Assembly (NCBI RefSeq): GCF_013344765.1
Contig: NZ_JABVBF010000001.1
Span: 1-64,000 of the forward strand
Direction of reading: 5' to 3'
Source of the DNA: Acinetobacter lactucae
GTDB lineage: Bacteria; Pseudomonadota; Gammaproteobacteria; Pseudomonadales; Moraxellaceae
DNA length: 64,000 nt
Below the pieces are notes generated by a model. The model did no database searches and had not been told where the DNA came from. It saw nothing but the letters and a program-made list of their open reading frames with translations. The position numbers were made by a program, and so were the translations under genes. Positions 47,344-57,835 of this stretch are shown one piece after another. Numbering within the stretch: the stretch's first letter is position 1; every line of letters begins with the position of its first letter.

Positions 47344-47903
47344 ATGATGAAAGACGAAAAATTTCTTAATGATTTAATTCAAAAAGTACAGCAAGGTCAC
47401 CAATTCAAATATCTATACTTCTGGGGGCATACTCCTAAACAAGCTGATCTTGTTGATAAAAGTTGTTTTAGCCAGTGGTTTCCTGCGCAATTTAAAGTGG
47501 AAGGTGATGAATACTTTACTGCTGAGCATTATATGATGGCGCAAAAAGCAAAAATATTTAATGATGAAGAAATTTTGCACGGATTTTGCAAGTTAAACAT
47601 CCTAATGAAGCCAAACAGCTAGGTCGTAAAGTACGTAATTATGATGAACAGATATGGCGAGAAAAACGTTTTGACATGGTGGTGCAGGCGAATTTTGCTA
47701 AATTTTCACAGCATCCTGAGTTGAAAAAATTCTTATTAGCAACGAAAGATTGTATTTTGGTTGAAGTATCTCCAGTCGATAAAATTTGGGGTATTGGTAT
47801 GGCGCAAGACCATCCCTATATCCAAGATCCATCTCTATGGCAAGGACTAAATTTGTTGGGTTTTGCTTTAATGCATGTTCGAGAGCTGCTTTTAACTCAA
47901 TAA
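47344..47903 (+). pseudogene. NADAR-family (YbiA/DUF1768) gene broken by a frameshift
   Basis: Two overlapping frames together make one NADAR protein of about 186 residues. The first (47344-47622) has FWGHTPKQADLVDKSCFSQWFPAQF and EYFTAEHYMMAQKAKIF. The second contributes LQVKHPNEAKQLGRKVRNYDE and ending WQGLNLLGFALMHVRE. The junction GAAATTTTGCACGGATTTTGCAAG (around 47574-47593) restores the family sequence EIL..ILQVKHP if one A is added after GG (47581-47583). NADAR enzymes hydrolyse ADP-ribose-like or riboflavin-intermediate N-glycosides. It may be a real lesion or a base-calling error in an AT run. Confidence 0.82.
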
Positions 47904-47960
47904 GTTTATATTAAACAAATTAATGCTTAGCTTTGAGAAGTACTTAGGTATGGAGGTAGT

Positions 47961-48464
47961 TTGAAAACATTGAACGAAAGAGAGATCCGTATAGCTACCT
48001 TAGATGATGCATTATCTATTGCAGAAGTGCATGTAAACGGGTGGAAAGAAACCTATACTGGTATGCTTAAGCAAGAAATATTAGATGAGCTTAAAGTATT
48101 AGATAAAGAACTTTTATGGAAAGAAATAGCCACAAGCCCTAATCATAAGTTGTTTATCTATACTGAAAAGGGTGTAGTAAAAGGCTTTCTCGATGGTTAT
48201 CTAAATCCGGAAAATAATATTGCTGAGATTCTTGCTTTTTATCTTTTAAGAGAAGTTCAAAAACAAGGCATAGGCCGTGAGTTATTCCAAAAGTTCTATC
48301 AATGCGCTTTAAATCAAGGTTATGCTTTTATTCGTTTAGAAGTTTTTAATAAAAATCCAAGCCGGTTTTTTTATGAAAAAATGGGAGCCAAATTAATTGG
48401 GGGAACCGAACTACCTGAGTTCGGCCCCGAAATAACAGAACTATTTTATCAATGGGAGCTTTAA
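47961..48464 (+). CDS. GNAT-family N-acetyltransferase
   Basis: 167 residues. IRIATLDDALSIAEVHVNGWKETY opens the fold. Acetyl-CoA-binding motif A is VQKQGIGRELFQKFYQCAL (QxxGxG), and FIRLEVFNKNPSRFFYEKMGAKL is motif B. Start is TTG with strong GGAGG 6 bases upstream. Substrate (protein N-terminus, amine or antibiotic) unknown. It is convergent with the tail-anchored protein gene; only 3 bases separate them. Confidence 0.88.
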   Translation: MKTLNEREIRIATLDDALSIAEVHVNGWKETYTGMLKQEILDELKVLDKELLWKEIATSPNHKLFIYTEKGVVKGFLDGYLNPENNIAEILAFYLLREVQKQGIGRELFQKFYQCALNQGYAFIRLEVFNKNPSRFFYEKMGAKLIGGTELPEFGPEITELFYQWEL

Positions 48465-48467
48465 TCT

Positions 48468-49460
48468 TTAAAGACCAAAATAATAAGCCAAAGCACAAAT
48501 AATAATCGTCAAAACAATCAGCTTAATCACGCCTGAACCATTACCTTTATGATGGTGAGACTTGAGATGCTTTGGATTTTCATTTGGTTGCTCAAATGGA
48601 GAGGCTTTAACTACGGGCACCATCTGAGCCGCCTGATAATGGTTGGCAACCTTTACGATAAGTTTGGCAAACAAATCATCAGTTTTTTGCGTAAAGTTTC
48701 TTAAATTGATGAGTTGCTCTTGGTCTAGCTCTTCTCCTAAAGGATCATTTGCACTACGTTTCTTTTGTTCTAAATAGTCGGCTAATGCTTGAGTACGAGA
48801 TAAAAGTTGATGAGCATAATCTGCGGGATAACTCTCAGGAATTAATGCAAGTTTTGGCTCTAAGCTTTTAATATTTGTACCATCAAAAAGAACATTTTGA
48901 AGTTCTGGTTCCTCAAAGCCTGCTGCATATTTACTATGAAATAATTCACTATCCATAAAATCAGCTATTTCTTGCCATAGCGGATTTTTTAAATCAGCTT
49001 CAATTTTTTTTGATAATTTTTCATTGAGTTCAAAACGCCAGAAAGTTTCTAAACGAAGCTCACAGGTTTGTGAGGCAGGGGCTTCAAACTCATTATCATT
49101 GTTATACCATTCGGCAAGCTCATGGCCAAAAATCCAAGCAAACTTCTTATCATTCTGATGGCTCACGATAAAATGAGTATAAGGTAAGAGCTCGACATTA
49201 CCGTTTGGATTTTGCTCTTCATTGAGAAGGCTTGATAAATGTAAGCTGAGTTTTGAGGTGCCTTGTTTTTTTAATGCTTCTAGCCAGACTTGAAAGTGTT
49301 GGGCCAACAAATGTTGAGAAGTTAAGTCACGAAACTGAAAACTATGATGGTCGAAAATATGATGTTGTCGCCATTGGTTAAAGCTTAAATTCTGACGGAG
49401 GTATTCATTACCGTATGTCACAAGCGTAAGTTGTTGTTTCCAAATCCGATTAAGCGCCAT
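48468..49460 (-). CDS. Unknown protein with C-terminal membrane anchor
   Basis: 330 residues from the chosen ATG at 49460 (in-frame starts up to 49550 exist but lack coding-like sequence). The body is acidic, helical and soluble, with a HELAEWYN-like stretch (FGHELAEWYNN). It ends in a His/Lys/Gly-rich linker (KSHHHKGNGSG) and one hydrophobic helix (VIKLIVLTIIICALAYYFGL), so it is tail-anchored to the inner membrane. I recognise no family. It separates GNAT from pheS and is divergent from pheS. Confidence 0.75.
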   Translation of the reverse strand: MALNRIWKQQLTLVTYGNEYLRQNLSFNQWRQHHIFDHHSFQFRDLTSQHLLAQHFQVWLEALKKQGTSKLSLHLSSLLNEEQNPNGNVELLPYTHFIVSHQNDKKFAWIFGHELAEWYNNDNEFEAPASQTCELRLETFWRFELNEKLSKKIEADLKNPLWQEIADFMDSELFHSKYAAGFEEPELQNVLFDGTNIKSLEPKLALIPESYPADYAHQLLSRTQALADYLEQKKRSANDPLGEELDQEQLINLRNFTQKTDDLFAKLIVKVANHYQAAQMVPVVKASPFEQPNENPKHLKSHHHKGNGSGVIKLIVLTIIICALAYYFGL

Positions 49461-49558
49461 AATAGTTGATCTCATTGACGATGCTATTATCTTATACGTT
49501 TTATCTTTTTGTTGCCTAATACATTTTTCATGATGGATAAACTTCATCAATTCGATGA

Positions 49559-50599
<1,041 letters not shown>

Positions 50600-50631
50600 C
50601 AGTTTTTCAGGATTAAAAAAGGTTTATAAAG

Positions 50632-53013
50632 ATGAAGATTAGCGAAAATTGGCTACGTACATGGGTTAACCCGGCAATTGATAGCGAGACATTGTCTGAT
50701 CAGTTGACCATGCTTGGTCTTGAAGTTGATGAACTCGCGCCTGTTGCAAAGCCATTTACTGGTGTCGTGGTCGGCGAAGTTTTAACAGTTGAGCAGCATC
50801 CTGATGCAGACCGTTTGCGTGTGACAACAGTGAATATTGGTTCAGGTGAGCCTTTACAAATCGTATGTGGTGCACCGAATGTTCGTGCGGGCATGAAAGC
50901 TCCAGTTGCAACAATTGGTGCTGTATTACCCGGCGATTTTAAAATCAAAAAAGGTAAACTTCGTGGAGTTGAATCACAAGGCATGCTTTGTGGTGCTTCC
51001 GAAATTGATCTAGAAGATAAAATCGATGGTTTACTCGAGCTACCTGATGATGCTCCGGTAGGGGTAAACATCCGTGAATATCTAAAACTTGATGATAACA
51101 TCATTGATATTAGCATTACACCAAACCGTGGTGACTGTTTCAGTATTCGTGGAATTGCACGTGAAATCGCTGTAATTAACCAACTACAAATGAATGAGCC
51201 TGAAATCAAATCGGTTGATGCGACAATCACTGATGAGAAAAAAGTAGTAATCAGCACGGATGGTGCTCCACGCTACTTAGGACGTGTAGTTAAAAACGTT
51301 AATGTAAAAGCTGCAACACCAGAGTGGATGGAGCAAGCTTTATCTCGTTCAGGAATTCGCACGCACAGTATTCTGGTTGATGTGACGAACTATGTCCTCA
51401 TGGAATTGGGCCAACCAATGCATGCTTTCGATCTAGCTAAAATCGAAGGAACTGTACATGTGCGTCAAGCTCAGCCGCAGGAAAAATTACAGCTTTTAAA
51501 TGATCAAGAATTTGAATTAAAAGAAGATATAATGGTTATTGCTGATGACCAGAAAGCTTTGGCAATTGCCGGAATTATGGGCGGTCTAGCATCTAGTGTA
51601 ACCGATGATACAACTGACATTTTCTTAGAAAGTGCTTTCTTTGCGCCACTTGCTATTGCTGGACGTGCTCGCCGTTTTGGTTTACACACAGATTCTTCGC
51701 AGCGTTATGAACGCGGTGTGGATTTTGAATTACCGTTAATTGCAATGAATCGTGCTTCTCAGCTTATTCAAGAATTGGCGGGCGGTGAGTTTGGCCCAAT
51801 TACTGTAGCTGAAAAAACTGATCTACTTCCTAAACGTGAAGCAATTGACCTTAAGCAGGCTCAGGTAGACCAATTATTAGGATATCAAGTCGCGGGTGAG
51901 TTCATTGCTGATGCTTTAACTCGACTAGGCTGTGAGGTAACTGTTAAAGCTGAAGGTGAGTGGAGTGTAATCCCTCCGTCACATCGCTATGACATGGCTA
52001 TTTACCAAGACTTAATTGAAGAAGTAGCGCGTATTGATGGTTATGACAATATCCAAATTAGTTTACCAAGCATGGATGTTAAATTAGCTAAATACAAAGA
52101 CCGCTTTGAAATTGCAGAGTTACGTCAAACTATCGTAAGTTTAGGTTATCAAGAAGCAATTAGCTTTAGCTTTGCCGATGCAAAACTTGAAAAGCAATTA
52201 AACCCACAAGTAAATCCATTAATGCTAGCAAATCCAATTTCAAGTGATTTGGCTGCAATGCGTAGTACTCTACTTTCAAGTTTAATCCCTTGCGTACAAT
52301 ATAATCTCAACCGCCAGCAAAGCCGTGTTCGCTTCTTTGAATTAGGGTTACGTTTCGATTATCAAGATGCTAAAAGTATTGAAGATCTAAAACAGATTCC
52401 AACTTTGGCTTTGGTTGCTGTTGGCTCGCAACAACCAGAGTCTTGGCATGTTAAACCTCAACCAATGGATTTCTTTGATTTCAAAGGTGAGATAGAGGAG
52501 ATCTTGGCTGCTGGTCGTGTAAGTGTTGAATATGTACGTTCTGAGCGTGCATGGTTGCATCCAGGGCAATCAGCTGAAATTTTAGTAGACGGTAAATCAA
52601 TTGGTTATCTAGGCCGTTTGCATCCATCACTAGAAAATGAACTTGATTTAAGTACCACATGGGTTGCGGAACTCGATCAAACAGCTGTTTTGCAATCTTA
52701 TGTATCTAATTTTACAGAATTATCACGTTTTCCTTCAGTTAGACGTGATATTGCGCTTTTAATCTCTGATAATATAAATGTTAGAGATATTCAGCAGTTA
52801 ATCGAACAAACTGGTGGAGAACTTTTAGACTCTACATGGTTATTCGATGTGTATACGGGGCAGGGTGTCGAAGAAGGTAAGCGCTCATTAGCGTTTGCGT
52901 TATTATGGCAACATCCTTCACGTACGCTTGAAGATGCTGAAATTAAATCTGGTATGGACAATATAATCCAAGTGTTGGAAAACACTTATCAAGCGACATT
53001 GAGGGCCTCATGA
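50632..53013 (+). CDS. pheT: Phenylalanine-tRNA ligase beta subunit
   Basis: 793 residues. N-terminal B1/EMAP tRNA-binding region ([37 protein letters not shown]), B3/4 editing domain (about 200-400), B5, and C-terminal FDX-ACB domain ([16 protein letters not shown]...). Length equals E. coli PheT (795). It overlaps ihfA by 4 bases (ATGA), so ihfA is translationally coupled. Confidence 0.97.
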   Translation: MKISENWLRTWVNPAIDSETLSDQLTMLGLEVDELAPVAKPFTGVVVGEVLTVEQHPDADRLRVTTVNIGSGEPLQIVCGAPNVRAGMKAPVATIGAVLPGDFKIKKGKLRGVESQGMLCGASEIDLEDKIDGLLELPDDAPVGVNIREYLKLDDNIIDISITPNRGDCFSIRGIAREIAVINQLQMNEPEIKSVDATITDEKKVVISTDGAPRYLGRVVKNVNVKAATPEWMEQALSRSGIRTHSILVDVTNYVLMELGQPMHAFDLAKIEGTVHVRQAQPQEKLQLLNDQEFELKEDIMVIADDQKALAIAGIMGGLASSVTDDTTDIFLESAFFAPLAIAGRARRFGLHTDSSQRYERGVDFELPLIAMNRASQLIQELAGGEFGPITVAEKTDLLPKREAIDLKQAQVDQLLGYQVAGEFIADALTRLGCEVTVKAEGEWSVIPPSHRYDMAIYQDLIEEVARIDGYDNIQISLPSMDVKLAKYKDRFEIAELRQTIVSLGYQEAISFSFADAKLEKQLNPQVNPLMLANPISSDLAAMRSTLLSSLIPCVQYNLNRQQSRVRFFELGLRFDYQDAKSIEDLKQIPTLALVAVGSQQPESWHVKPQPMDFFDFKGEIEEILAAGRVSVEYVRSERAWLHPGQSAEILVDGKSIGYLGRLHPSLENELDLSTTWVAELDQTAVLQSYVSNFTELSRFPSVRRDIALLISDNINVRDIQQLIEQTGGELLDSTWLFDVYTGQGVEEGKRSLAFALLWQHPSRTLEDAEIKSGMDNIIQVLENTYQATLRAS

Positions 53014-53306
53014 CAGCATTAACTAAAGCAGACATGGCTGATCATTTAAGTGAGTTAACCAGCTTAAATCGCCGTGAAGCAAAACAAATGGTCGAGTTGT
53101 TCTTCGACGAAATTAGCCAAGCGCTTATTGCCGGGGAGCAGGTTAAGCTTTCTGGTTTTGGTAATTTTGAATTAAGAGATAAACGCGAACGCCCAGGACG
53201 TAATCCTAAAACAGGCGAGGAAATTCCAATTTCTGCACGCCGTGTAGTGACCTTCAGAGCGGGTCAGAAGTTTAGACAACGCGTTGGAAATGAGCAGATC
53301 GATTGA
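53010..53306 (+). CDS. ihfA: Integration host factor alpha subunit
   Basis: 98 residues, DNA-bending architectural protein with Ihf[29 protein letters not shown] opens the helical body, and [25 protein letters not shown] is the DNA-intercalating beta-arm with its conserved Pro. It is coupled to pheT, and its terminator (53292-53317) overlaps its own stop codon. Confidence 0.97.
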   Translation: MTALTKADMADHLSELTSLNRREAKQMVELFFDEISQALIAGEQVKLSGFGNFELRDKRERPGRNPKTGEEIPISARRVVTFRAGQKFRQRVGNEQID

Positions 53307-53317
53307 TCTGCTTTTTT
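53292..53317 (+). terminator. Terminator overlapping the ihfA 3' end
   Basis: AGCAGATC / GATCTGCT with loop GATT plus a T7 run; the left arm lies in the last codons of ihfA and the stop codon is in the loop. Confidence 0.85.
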
Positions 53318-53400
53318 TATATTTTAGATAGCTTTATATAATTTTATTTGGCATCAATATAGGGTCATTTAATATTAGAAAATCAAAATTTAGACGTAAA

Positions 53401-53428
53401 AAAAAGAGGACAAAATGTCCTCTTTTTT
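53401..53428 (-). terminator. Terminator of the Ala-rich lipoprotein gene
   Basis: AAAAAGAGGAC / GTCCTCTTTTTT around AAAAT. It lies 22 bases past the minus-strand lipoprotein stop, and would also act on the plus strand behind ihfA. Confidence 0.85.
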
Positions 53429-53450
53429 CACGTCTAATCTAGAATATAGA

Positions 53451-53690
53451 TTAGTGTGCAGCAGAAGCAGCAACGTCAGAAGCAGCAGCAGCAACGTCAG
53501 AAGCAGCAGCAGCAACGTCAGAAGCAGCAGCGTCAACAGCTACAGCAGCTTCAGAAGCAGCAGCAGTAGCTTCAGAAGCAGCAGCTACAGCTTCAGAAGC
53601 AGCAGCAGGAGCTTCTTCTTTCTTAGAACAACCAACGAAAGCTAAAGTAGCAGCAACAGCAGCAGCAACAGCGAATTTTTTGAATAACAT
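53451..53690 (-). CDS. Small Ala-rich heptad-repeat lipoprotein
   Basis: 79 residues. A lipoprotein signal peptide ends AFVGC (Cys about residue 21), followed by SKKEEAPAA. The rest is almost only Ala, Ser, Asp, Glu and Val in seven-residue units: SEAVAAA, SEATAAA, then ASDVAAA repeated, ending AASAAH. The DNA carries three near-identical 21-base units (53470-53535). The pattern is like a long helix or coiled coil, reminiscent of Lpp/OprI-type envelope lipoproteins, though it lacks the C-terminal Lys that Lpp uses to attach to peptidoglycan. The plus strand also has an open frame here, which I treat as a repeat artefact. A GAGAG RBS and strong terminator support the minus-strand gene. Confidence 0.82.
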   Translation of the reverse strand: MLFKKFAVAAAVAATLAFVGCSKKEEAPAAASEAVAAASEATAAASEAAVAVDAAASDVAAAASDVAAAASDVAASAAH

Positions 53691-54054
53691 GGCATCACTC
53701 TCACAAAAAAGATTTGAGATTAAAAAAACCTAAGTTGGACTGTTTTGCTTTTATTATTCCTAAAACGTAGCTAGGTAACAACGCATGGAGCAGTCTAACT
53801 GGTCTGCCGCTATGCTATCACTGCAAATGTTGAAATACTACTGTCGTCTGTCAAAAAAATGTATGAAAAAGAGAAAAACAGACTGTTTTTTAACAGAAAA
53901 AAACAATTAACTAGCTCGGATATATTGGAAAAGGTAGAGGTAAGCTACTAAAAAACTTAATTTTTTTTAGATAATAATATTTATTATCAAAAACTTATAA
54001 ATAATTTTACATAAAAATGAGCAAAATGTGTTTTTGTGTAAATTCTGTCAACCA
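53691..54054. other. AT-rich intergenic region between lipoprotein and rho units
   Basis: About 360 bases. On the minus strand a TTGACA is present at about 53854-53859, but its -10 is unclear. It probably contains the lipoprotein promoter. I see no ORF, tRNA or repeat; the part nearest rho (53880-54050) is strongly AT-rich. Confidence 0.35.
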
Positions 54055-54088
54055 AATAAAAAGCCACTCTTTTGAGTGGCTTTTTATT
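54055..54088 (-). terminator. Terminator of rho
   Basis: AATAAAAAGCCACTC / GAGTGGCTTTTTATT with loop TTTT, 15 bases past the minus-strand rho stop. Confidence 0.9.
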
Positions 54089-54102
54089 AGAGATTTAATC
54101 AG

Positions 54103-55371
54103 TTAAGTGGAAGCTTTGCGTTTCATTTGATCAAAGAAATCATCATTTGTTTTGGTTTCTTTCATACGGTCAAGTAAGAATTCCATTGCTGCTAATTCAT
54201 CCATAGGGTGAAGGAGCTTACGGAGGATCCATACTTTACGTAATTTATCATCATCCATTAAACGCTCTTCACGACGTGTGCCAGACTTTTTAATATTCAT
54301 GGCAGGGAAGACGCGTTTTTCAGCAATACGGCGATCAAGCGTAATCTCTTGGTTACCTGTACCTTTGAATTCTTCATAAATTACGTCATCCATTTTACTG
54401 CCTGTTTCAATCAAAGCAGTTGAGATGATCGTAAGTGAACCACCTTCTTCGATATTACGTGCAGCACCGAAGAAGCGTTTAGGGCGTTCTAATGCATGAG
54501 CATCCACACCACCCGTTAACACTTTACCTGATGAGGGAATAACGGTGTTGTAAGCACGTGCAAGACGAGTAATGGAGTCAAGCAAAATCACAACATCTTT
54601 TTTATGTTCAACAAGACGTTTTGCTTTTTCAATTACCATTTCTGCAACTTGTACATGGCGAGCTGGAGCTTCATCAAATGTTGAAGCAATCACTTCACCG
54701 CGAACGGTACGTTCCATTTCCGTTACTTCTTCTGGACGTTCATCAATCAATAGAACAATCAGGAATACTTCTGGATTATTTCTAACAATTGATTGAGCAA
54801 TATTTTGAAGTAACATTGTTTTACCCGCTTTTGGCGGTGCAACAATAATAGAACGCTGACCTTTACCAATTGGGGCAACTAAATCGACAACACGAGCAGT
54901 TAAGTCCTCTGTTGTACCATTACCTAATTCCATAACCAATTGTTCGGTCGGGAAAAGGGGGGTTAAGTTTTCAAATAAAATTTTATTTCGAGAATTTTCT
55001 GGCGTGTCGTAATTAATCTGGTTAACTTTGAGCAACGCAAAATAACGCTCACCTTCTTTTGGAGGGCGAATAGTACCTGTGATGGTATCACCTGTACGCA
55101 AGTTAAAGCGTCGGATTTGTGAAGGACTCACATAAATATCATCCGGACCTGCTAAATACGAACCTGCGGCAGAACGCAAAAAACCAAAACCATCAGAGAG
55201 AATTTCGAGAACGCCGTCACCAAAAATTTCTTCGCCATTCATCGCATGGCGTTTCAAAATGGCAAAAATAATATCTTGCTTTCTGTTACGAGCCATACCT
55301 TCCAGGCCCATAAATTCAGCAATTTTAATTAGTTCGCCGATTGGTTTTTTCTTGAGTTCAGTTAAATTCAT
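54103..55371 (-). CDS. rho: Transcription termination factor Rho
   Basis: 422 residues, hexameric RNA-dependent ATPase. N-terminal helical domain ([19 protein letters not shown]), cold-shock-like RNA-binding domain ([29 protein letters not shown]), Walker A in [15 protein letters not shown] (about 180), Walker B in [16 protein letters not shown], and the Q and R loops. Length fits E. coli Rho (419). Downstream of trxA on the same strand, the classic trxA-rho pair, but separated here by a terminator and leader. Confidence 0.97.
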   Translation of the reverse strand: MNLTELKKKPIGELIKIAEFMGLEGMARNRKQDIIFAILKRHAMNGEEIFGDGVLEILSDGFGFLRSAAGSYLAGPDDIYVSPSQIRRFNLRTGDTITGTIRPPKEGERYFALLKVNQINYDTPENSRNKILFENLTPLFPTEQLVMELGNGTTEDLTARVVDLVAPIGKGQRSIIVAPPKAGKTMLLQNIAQSIVRNNPEVFLIVLLIDERPEEVTEMERTVRGEVIASTFDEAPARHVQVAEMVIEKAKRLVEHKKDVVILLDSITRLARAYNTVIPSSGKVLTGGVDAHALERPKRFFGAARNIEEGGSLTIISTALIETGSKMDDVIYEEFKGTGNQEITLDRRIAEKRVFPAMNIKKSGTRREERLMDDDKLRKVWILRKLLHPMDELAAMEFLLDRMKETKTNDDFFDQMKRKAST

Positions 55372-55640
55372 AAGGGTCAGAATTAGGAAAGAGTAGAGTG
55401 TGGTTTAAAAAGAAGAAAAATCGCTCGCATACAAAAAAGATTATCGCAATTGTATTTACACAATAACAATTCAGAAGTCTGATTAATTGTTTCAAAGAGA
55501 AATGTGAAAAAACAATTTCTGTTGCCGAGTGGCGATCTTTATGTTTGTGTCTTGTAAGAAGCCGGACGAAGATGATTCCCTTCAGTGCCTCTTGAGCATG
55601 CAATATAAGCCAGCCTAGCTAATTTGTCAATTTATAGCCG
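55372..55640 (-). promoter_or_regulatory. rho leader region
   Basis: About 270 bases between the trxA terminator and the rho ATG on the minus strand. In many bacteria this leader mediates Rho autoregulation. Apart from an 81-codon frame (55603-55358) that overlaps the rho start, I see no clear motif. I consider that frame spurious because its composition is not protein-like. Confidence 0.4.
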
Positions 55641-55676
55641 AAAAAAATACGCTATAAAAAAGTATAGCGTATTTTC
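55641..55676 (-). terminator. Terminator of trxA
   Basis: AAAATACGCTATA / TATAGCGTATTTT around AAAAAG; on the minus strand the stem is followed by a T-run. It lies 18 bases past the trxA stop. Confidence 0.85.
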
Positions 55677-55693
55677 TTTTTTAGCATTTTGAC

Positions 55694-56020
55694 TTAAACG
55701 TTTTCATCAATAAAGCTAACAAGTTTAGAGCGAGGTACAGCACCAATTTGTTGAGCCACGACTTCACCATTTTTGAAAAGTAATAAAGCAGGAATATTAC
55801 GAATGTTGTATTTCACTGCGGTATCTTCGCAAGAAGTTACATCAACTTTAACAATTTTTACTTTACCAGCATATTCACTTGATAGATCTTCAAGAACAGG
55901 TGCGATTGCTTTACAAGGTGCACACCATCCTGCCCAGAAGTCAACAAGTACAGGTGTTTCAGCATCTAAAACATCTGTTTGGAAGTTATCATCAGTTGTA
56001 TTTACAATAGTCGCAGACAT
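55694..56020 (-). CDS. trxA: Thioredoxin
   Basis: 108 residues, the standard thioredoxin size, cytoplasmic disulfide reductase. VDFWAGWCAPCKAIAPVLEDL carries the redox Cys33 and Cys36; the dipeptide between them is Ala-Pro, not the usual Gly-Pro. YNIRNIPALLLFKNGEVVAQQIGAVPRSKL has the cis-Pro and C-terminal fold. GGAGCC RBS. It is upstream of rho on the same strand; the terminator between them makes it its own unit. Confidence 0.96.
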   Translation of the reverse strand: MSATIVNTTDDNFQTDVLDAETPVLVDFWAGWCAPCKAIAPVLEDLSSEYAGKVKIVKVDVTSCEDTAVKYNIRNIPALLLFKNGEVVAQQIGAVPRSKLVSFIDENV

Positions 56021-56296
56021 GGTACGGCTCCAATTTTTTAGAAAAAGTGCTATTACAGGAGAAATTATCTCTATCAGTATTACATAGCTACTTAGTTCAA
56101 TGTAAGGGTTTGATGCTATTATTCAAGGCTTAACTAAATTTGTCTAATGGATGCTCACGATATTCATCATCGACTTGTACAATTAACTTATAAAATAGAA
56201 AAATATAATTCACAGCTAATTGTTGATGAAAATGACTTTTCAATTGCATTCTTGTGAATTACTCTAGGCGTGAATTGTTATGGGTTTAGTTCAATA

Positions 56297-57817
56297 ATGT
56301 CTGACTTTCTGATTGATGAAGAATTACTTGCCGCCATAGATATGGGGTCGAACAGTTTTCACCTTGCAATTGCACGGGTAGACCATGGTGAAGTTAAAAA
56401 AGTTGCTTCGATGTCAGAAAAAGTACAGCTCGCAGCTGGTTTAGATGAGAATAAAAACTTAACAGAAGCCGCTCAGCAGCGTGGTTTGGCATGTTTGGCG
56501 CGTTTTGTTGGAAGACTAAGTTCTGTTCAGCCAAATCGCTTAAGAATTGTGGCGACTAATGCCTTGCGTCAAGCAAAAAATGGTCATGAATTTATTCAAA
56601 AAGCGGCAGAAATTTTGCCTAAACCTATTGAAATTATTGCTGGACGAGAAGAAGCACGTCTGATTTATCTTGGTGTATCGCATACCATGGCAAATGGTGG
56701 TCGACGTTTAGTTGTAGATATTGGTGGTGGTTCTACTGAGTTCATTATTGGCGAAGAGTTTGAACCTATTTACACAGAGTCATTGCAAATGGGATGTGTG
56801 GCTTATACAAAAGCCTACTTTGCTGATGGTGAAATCACACAAAAAGCCTTTGATAAAGCAGTAGTTGCTGCGCGTAAAGAACTTTCAGCTATTGCAACAA
56901 CTTATAAAATGGAAGGCTGGGATACTGTAGTTGGTTCTAGTGGAACCATTAAAGCTTGCCGCCAAATTATGGTGAATATGGGCTTGAGTGATGAACAAGA
57001 AAATGTCACTCGAGATGGTTTATATAAACTCAAAGATAAATTACTTAAGTTTAAAAATATTTCTGAAATTGATTTTGAAGGACTTCGAGAAGACCGACGA
57101 GCAGTTTTGCCAGCCGGATTGGCAATTTTGTACGCAGTTTTTGAAGTTTTAGAAATCGATCGTTTGGCATATTCTGATGGTGCATTACGTGAAGGAGTCA
57201 TGTATGACCTATTAGGCCGTTTTAAACATGAAGACATCCGTGATCGTAGTGTACAGGCTTTAATGGGTCGTTATAACGCAGATCCAAAACAAGCAGAACG
57301 AGTTGTGAATACAGCACAACAATTATTTGATAGTGTTGCGGAGTCGCTTAATTTAACGAGTGAAGACAGTGACTTACTGCGTCGAGCTGCGTATTTGCAC
57401 GAAATTGGTTTGGCAATTAGCCATGGTGGTTATCACCGTCATGGTGCTTATTTATTGCAGCATTCTGATATTCCGGGTTTCTCACAAATTGATCAAAACC
57501 ATCTTTCACATTTGGTTGCTCACCACCGTCGTAAATTGCGAAATGATGTAAAAAACGAAATTTTGAAGGCTGGTGGAAATAAATTACTTTATCTATGTTT
57601 ATTACTTCGCCTAGCAGTTTTACTCAACCATAGTCGAAGTGATCAGATGCTTCCTGCCATTGAACTGACCATCATAAATGATCAACAATGGCAGCTTAGT
57701 GTTTCTGGTGATGCCAAACAATGGCCATTGTTAGTTGCCGACTTGCATGATGAGCAAGAGCAGTTTAAGCATTGGGACATTGAATTGAATATTCAGTCGG
57801 AAAAATTTATCGATTAA
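56297..57817 (+). CDS. ppx: Exopolyphosphatase (Ppx/GppA family)
   Basis: 506 residues. LLAAIDMGSNSFHLAIARV and VVDIGGGSTEFIIG are the two ASKHA phosphate-binding loops; VGSSGTIKAC follows. The C-terminal HD-like domain (AAYLHEIGLAISHGGYHRHGAYLLQHSD) is present. It hydrolyses polyphosphate and perhaps pppGpp (the GppA activity), so linking to RelA. Start at ATG 56297 (27 bases into the longest frame). It is 18 bases before accA. Confidence 0.92.
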   Translation: MSDFLIDEELLAAIDMGSNSFHLAIARVDHGEVKKVASMSEKVQLAAGLDENKNLTEAAQQRGLACLARFVGRLSSVQPNRLRIVATNALRQAKNGHEFIQKAAEILPKPIEIIAGREEARLIYLGVSHTMANGGRRLVVDIGGGSTEFIIGEEFEPIYTESLQMGCVAYTKAYFADGEITQKAFDKAVVAARKELSAIATTYKMEGWDTVVGSSGTIKACRQIMVNMGLSDEQENVTRDGLYKLKDKLLKFKNISEIDFEGLREDRRAVLPAGLAILYAVFEVLEIDRLAYSDGALREGVMYDLLGRFKHEDIRDRSVQALMGRYNADPKQAERVVNTAQQLFDSVAESLNLTSEDSDLLRRAAYLHEIGLAISHGGYHRHGAYLLQHSDIPGFSQIDQNHLSHLVAHHRRKLRNDVKNEILKAGGNKLLYLCLLLRLAVLLNHSRSDQMLPAIELTIINDQQWQLSVSGDAKQWPLLVADLHDEQEQFKHWDIELNIQSEKFID

Positions 57818-57835
57818 AGGGATAATATTCGACCT

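Noticed and set aside
51504-51689. Antisense ORF within pheT
   Set aside because: Shadow of a conserved coding region, with no independent support.
53461-53600. CRISPR-like short repeats
   Set aside because: The repeats are contiguous, 21 bases long and in frame within a coding region, with no spacers.
53415-53645. Plus-strand Ser/Arg-rich ORF opposite the Ala-rich lipoprotein
   Set aside because: It is the antisense reading of the 21-base repeat; the minus frame has a signal peptide, lipobox, RBS and terminator.
55358-55603. 81-codon frame in the rho leader overlapping the rho start
   Set aside because: TTG start, no RBS, and a composition typical of chance translation of AT-rich DNA; may only reflect leader structure.
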